Shown piece after piece: positions 61,001 through 64,000 of a stretch of DNA of 64,000 nucleotides. Numbering within the stretch: position 1 is the first letter of the stretch; the number at the start of each line of letters is the position of its first letter. The notes beneath the pieces are model-generated. The model was not told where the DNA came from. It did no database searches and saw only the letters and a program-made list of their open reading frames with translations. The stretch is from the NCBI GenBank assembly GCA_037903355.1, contig JBAJFE010000026.1, positions 6,200,001 to 6,264,000 on the forward strand. The letters are read 5' to 3'. The position numbers were made by a program, and so were the translations under genes. The stretch is from Trichuris trichiura (lineage: Eukaryota; Nematoda; Enoplea; Trichinellida; Trichuridae).

Positions 61001-64000
61001 ATATGTGCTTCAATTGCTGAGTAAAGTTGACTCTTGTTAAGCCTTACCTGGCTCTGAAGGAAGTGACACTGAGCAGGGCATCTACCGCACCTTTCTTAGC
61101 GTAATTTAGTTTTGGACTAATGAGCATGGGTAGCGGCGAAACGCCGCCGTCACTGAAGTAGGTAATTGTAGAAGCTGGAGTGAAAGTGAAGTTCATAGTC
61201 TGTTAACTCAATACTTTCTACAAGCTGTTGATTGCTTTTGGCTCACAAGAAAGATTTCGTTGGTGTAATTCAGCGCACGCCAGTTTGTCAACCAAATCAT
61301 AGAAAACAGCAAGTCGTAGAGTATTTTCATAACGCCGCGCTTTTAAATGCTTCTAAAATGCATTTGAGCCCTGTGAGCTCTACTTATTTTTTTCCTGAGA
61401 AAGTTACCTTGTTAGCTAGCTGGACAAGGTCGTAGGCATGATCGATTTCACGTTTTGTAAGGCAAGGGGTGCGGCAGACTGGCGTCCTTTTGTAAGTAGA
61501 AAAATACGTACCGTGCAGAAAGAGTTCCATAAAGCTTCACTACCCATGTTATGTACATATCCTCTTCGAAGAAAAAGACTAGCTCTACCATCTGCTGAGA
61601 AGAAGCTTCCATCGTATTGAAGGACTCAGATTCTCTGTGCATTTTGAATGAATTTTGAATTTTTGTTTTTTTAGGAGAGATAGGGTTTCCCGAACATCGC
61701 AAGAACTTCTTCTTCATCAAAAAGTGAATGAAAGTTTGAAATCTGTCATTCGGATTAGCTAGTTGATAAGAAGGTTCGCAAGCAAGAAAGGAGGGAAGTT
61801 AGTCAGAGGAGGATAAATTTTTTGCTCATTTATGCTCTGCTGATAATAACGAACGGGTGAGAAATAAAGGTGCAGTAGTTATTGCTTACGTTGCTTGATA
61901 AACGTACAGACTAACTCAACCTGGCTAAATATTAATAACTGGCTTCGCGTTCGAAAACGTTTTTTCCTTTAATAAACTGAGATCTACCTTGCGCGATGAA
62001 CGCCTGGCGTCAATTACTGTGCTATTTCTTTTCTTCTGTTATTATTTGTGCAGTAGTGGAAAGTAGTAGAAAGAGAAGAAGAAAACTTTGTGAAGCAATA
62101 TTGTGCAAGGAAAAGAACTTATAAATGCACCTGCTTGAAAAGAAAACTCAAGGAGGCAACGTAGCTGGTAAAATTATTAATAGCTAAAACAAGCAGACAG
62201 ATTCGCCTTGTCCATGTCATAGTTACGTTGGACGGTAGCTGTCAGTATGCCTGTAAAATCAAATGCATATACTAAGCATGGCATGATATATCTTTATTCC
62301 CGGAATTTCCCGCTGTATTTAAAAAAAAGCAACGCTACAAACGGGGCCAGCCAAGTCCTGAGGGGCCTGATTCTCTTCTTAATAAAACTGCTTTTCATTA
62401 GCAAAACAGTATATTCAGGATATGCACCAATACTTCGATTAAAGATAGTGTCTGATAACGGGGCGATTGATTTTCATTTCTGACCTAGCTCTTGTACCAT
62501 GCTGATGACAGGAGTAGAGCGCTCCGAAAGCTATTAACATTATTCACTTTGATTTTTTGAAACAACTCGCTCTCGTCCATTCGTTGGGAGGGCGTTTGTT
62601 TTGATTTTCTACAGACATACTTACAAAGAACAAAAAACAGCCGCGGAAAGATCAAAATGAAATACTTGCACTATCATCTTGAAAAATGTGACAATACTCC
62701 AAGAGAAAACATGTTCCTGTGCGTGCTTAAAGGAAAGCGCTGAAAGAAAATTTTGGGCAATCATAATTGTTAATATTAAGAGACTTACGCATTCAAGTTA
62801 TGCCAGCTATTTAATGCCAGCGTAAAGCTTTCTCACAGAAATATGCCTCTTCAATGAATGTCTGTGACGGGCACGTAATAATAAATATGAGTCACGCGGC
62901 ACCTCTATCGCGGAACTATTGTTAATAGAAAGAAGTTGCTACGCTGTAATCGTGGGGATGAATTATTAATTTTCGGTCTATGCATTGCAGGCGGAATAAA
63001 TACATTCCAGGTGGTGACGGGCGCAGATTGATCGTCTGTGCAGGTATCTTATCATCTATCCATTAAGTTAGTTTTTCTCAAGCTTAAACCCTCTTCAGAG
63101 CTCTAAGTTCCCTAGCGATTCCTGGGTGGATTATTCCACCTACGACGGAAAAGTCAGCCCATTTCTCTTGCTTCGAAGTAGAGGAAAGGTGATTGTTCCT
63201 GGAGAGCACGTCAGTCCGCAAACAATGCTTGTTTGAATTTGAAAGCAAGAATGAGCAATGGCAAAGTATAAGAGCCAGTAGGCGCTACAATGAAGAAGGG
63301 AAAAGAAACGTGGTCTCAAGACACCTCTTGTGCTGTGCATTGCAGGCGATGCAATGCCTTCCGACTGCAGAAACATCCGTGAGCATCAAATGCATTAGTC
63401 CTGCAGCATAGTCTAGAGATCAGCGCAGTCATGTGCGTCCATTATTGGTGGAGACTGCTTGCACAGTCCGTGTGTACGATTCCACTACGGGCTCTGTTGC
63501 TTTTGTCACCATCTTCTTCTACTCAAGTTCATTTCGCCCCTCAAATTTTCCCTGAGTCCTTCCACCAGCCTCCTTTGACTAACCGGGTTACGGAAACGCT
63601 TGCTACTTAAATTCAGGCGCGGAACCTATAAGACGAAAGGTGCAGTTTTAAACGAATAATTACGCGAGAAACATTATGCAAAAAGTGTTCGCACATTAAG
63701 GCTAACAGCGTGTCAGCAATTGTTTAACATAGCCAGTTGTTGTTAGAAGTGCTTCTGTTGTCTTAGTTTTTGCTTAAACTCGGTTACGCTAGTTTAATAG
63801 CGGAATTTACGTATGCTGTTACAAAGGCACTACACTTAAAGGAGATGCATATAGTATCCACGGAACATGGCCCAGTTGAGAAGATTTAGTAAGATGAGGT
63901 TTTCACTTTTTCATTCTTTTCTCTCCCGCTCCTAAGTTCTTATCCCTCTGTACCACTACTAAGGGGGTTTCGTTGTTTTCATTCACTCTTTTTCTTCCCT
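61001..64000. other. intergenic to the window end
   Basis: No supported gene. A further hammerhead-like motif lies at 62502-62531. Short frames on both strands have no family resemblance. Confidence 0.5.
62502..62531 (+). ncRNA. isolated hammerhead-like motif
   Basis: CTGATGA, CA, GGAG, TAGAGCG, CTCC, GAAAGC. The four-pair stem is perfect and the GAAAGC ending matches the variant in the inverted elements. No flanking repeat was recognised, so chance is possible. Confidence 0.25.

Noticed and set aside
1..64000. CRISPR arrays, operons, Shine-Dalgarno sites
   Set aside because: None seen. Introns and retroelements show that this is eukaryotic DNA.

Overview
This is AT-rich genomic DNA from an animal, most likely a nematode. 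The evidence is a DB-module gene (a nematode cysteine module), GT-AG introns of mostly 48-60 bp at four loci (one reconstructed intron is 91 bp), and a relic set (Penelope-like, ISXO2-like, mariner, FLYWCH) familiar from dorylaimid worms such as Trichuris and Trichinella. The species cannot be named from sequence alone. Gene density is low. Most reading frames of 60-140 codons here behave as chance frames in AT-rich DNA.

Genes, left to right: the last two exons of a secreted DB-module protein (17405-17852, +); a three-exon, four-helix membrane protein resembling the AGTRAP family (29639-30300, +); a c-Jun/AP-1 transcription factor (44358-35944, -), with three exons, about 560 residues and a 6.7-kb intron; and a five-exon secreted GM2-activator-like lipid-binding protein (58116-57037, -). 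The Jun intron holds a same-strand open frame at 37637-37392 that may be a nested exon.

Mobile DNA dominates the rest. A nearly intact Penelope-like element (PLE) lies at 46972-50029 (-). It has two direct pLTRs, an 856-codon reverse transcriptase plus GIY-YIG frame interrupted by one TAG, one TAA and one TGA, a 59-bp 5' tail and an 11-bp target-site duplication. A second, older PLE relic (about 59595-60745, +) contains a (CT)41 microsatellite. A diverged solo pLTR sits at 7664-7820. Further relics are ISXO2-like (5111-4737, -), mariner (about 11020-11900, +) and a FLYWCH gene (28556-29010, +). Inverted-repeat elements lie at 32300-32416 (hAT type), 33729-34222 and 41941-42165 (one TA-flanked family), 44676-45222 and 51205-51669.

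The most interesting thread is a recurring hammerhead-ribozyme-like motif: CTGANGA, one extra base, a short hairpin, then GAAA. It is in both pLTRs of the intact PLE, downstream of the second PLE relic, in the decayed solo pLTR, on both arms of the 545-bp inverted element at 44.7-45.2 kb, inside the 33.7-kb element and at a few isolated places. PLE pLTRs are known to carry hammerheads. The inverted arrangement, and the variant ending in GAAAGC, are the parts worth testing.
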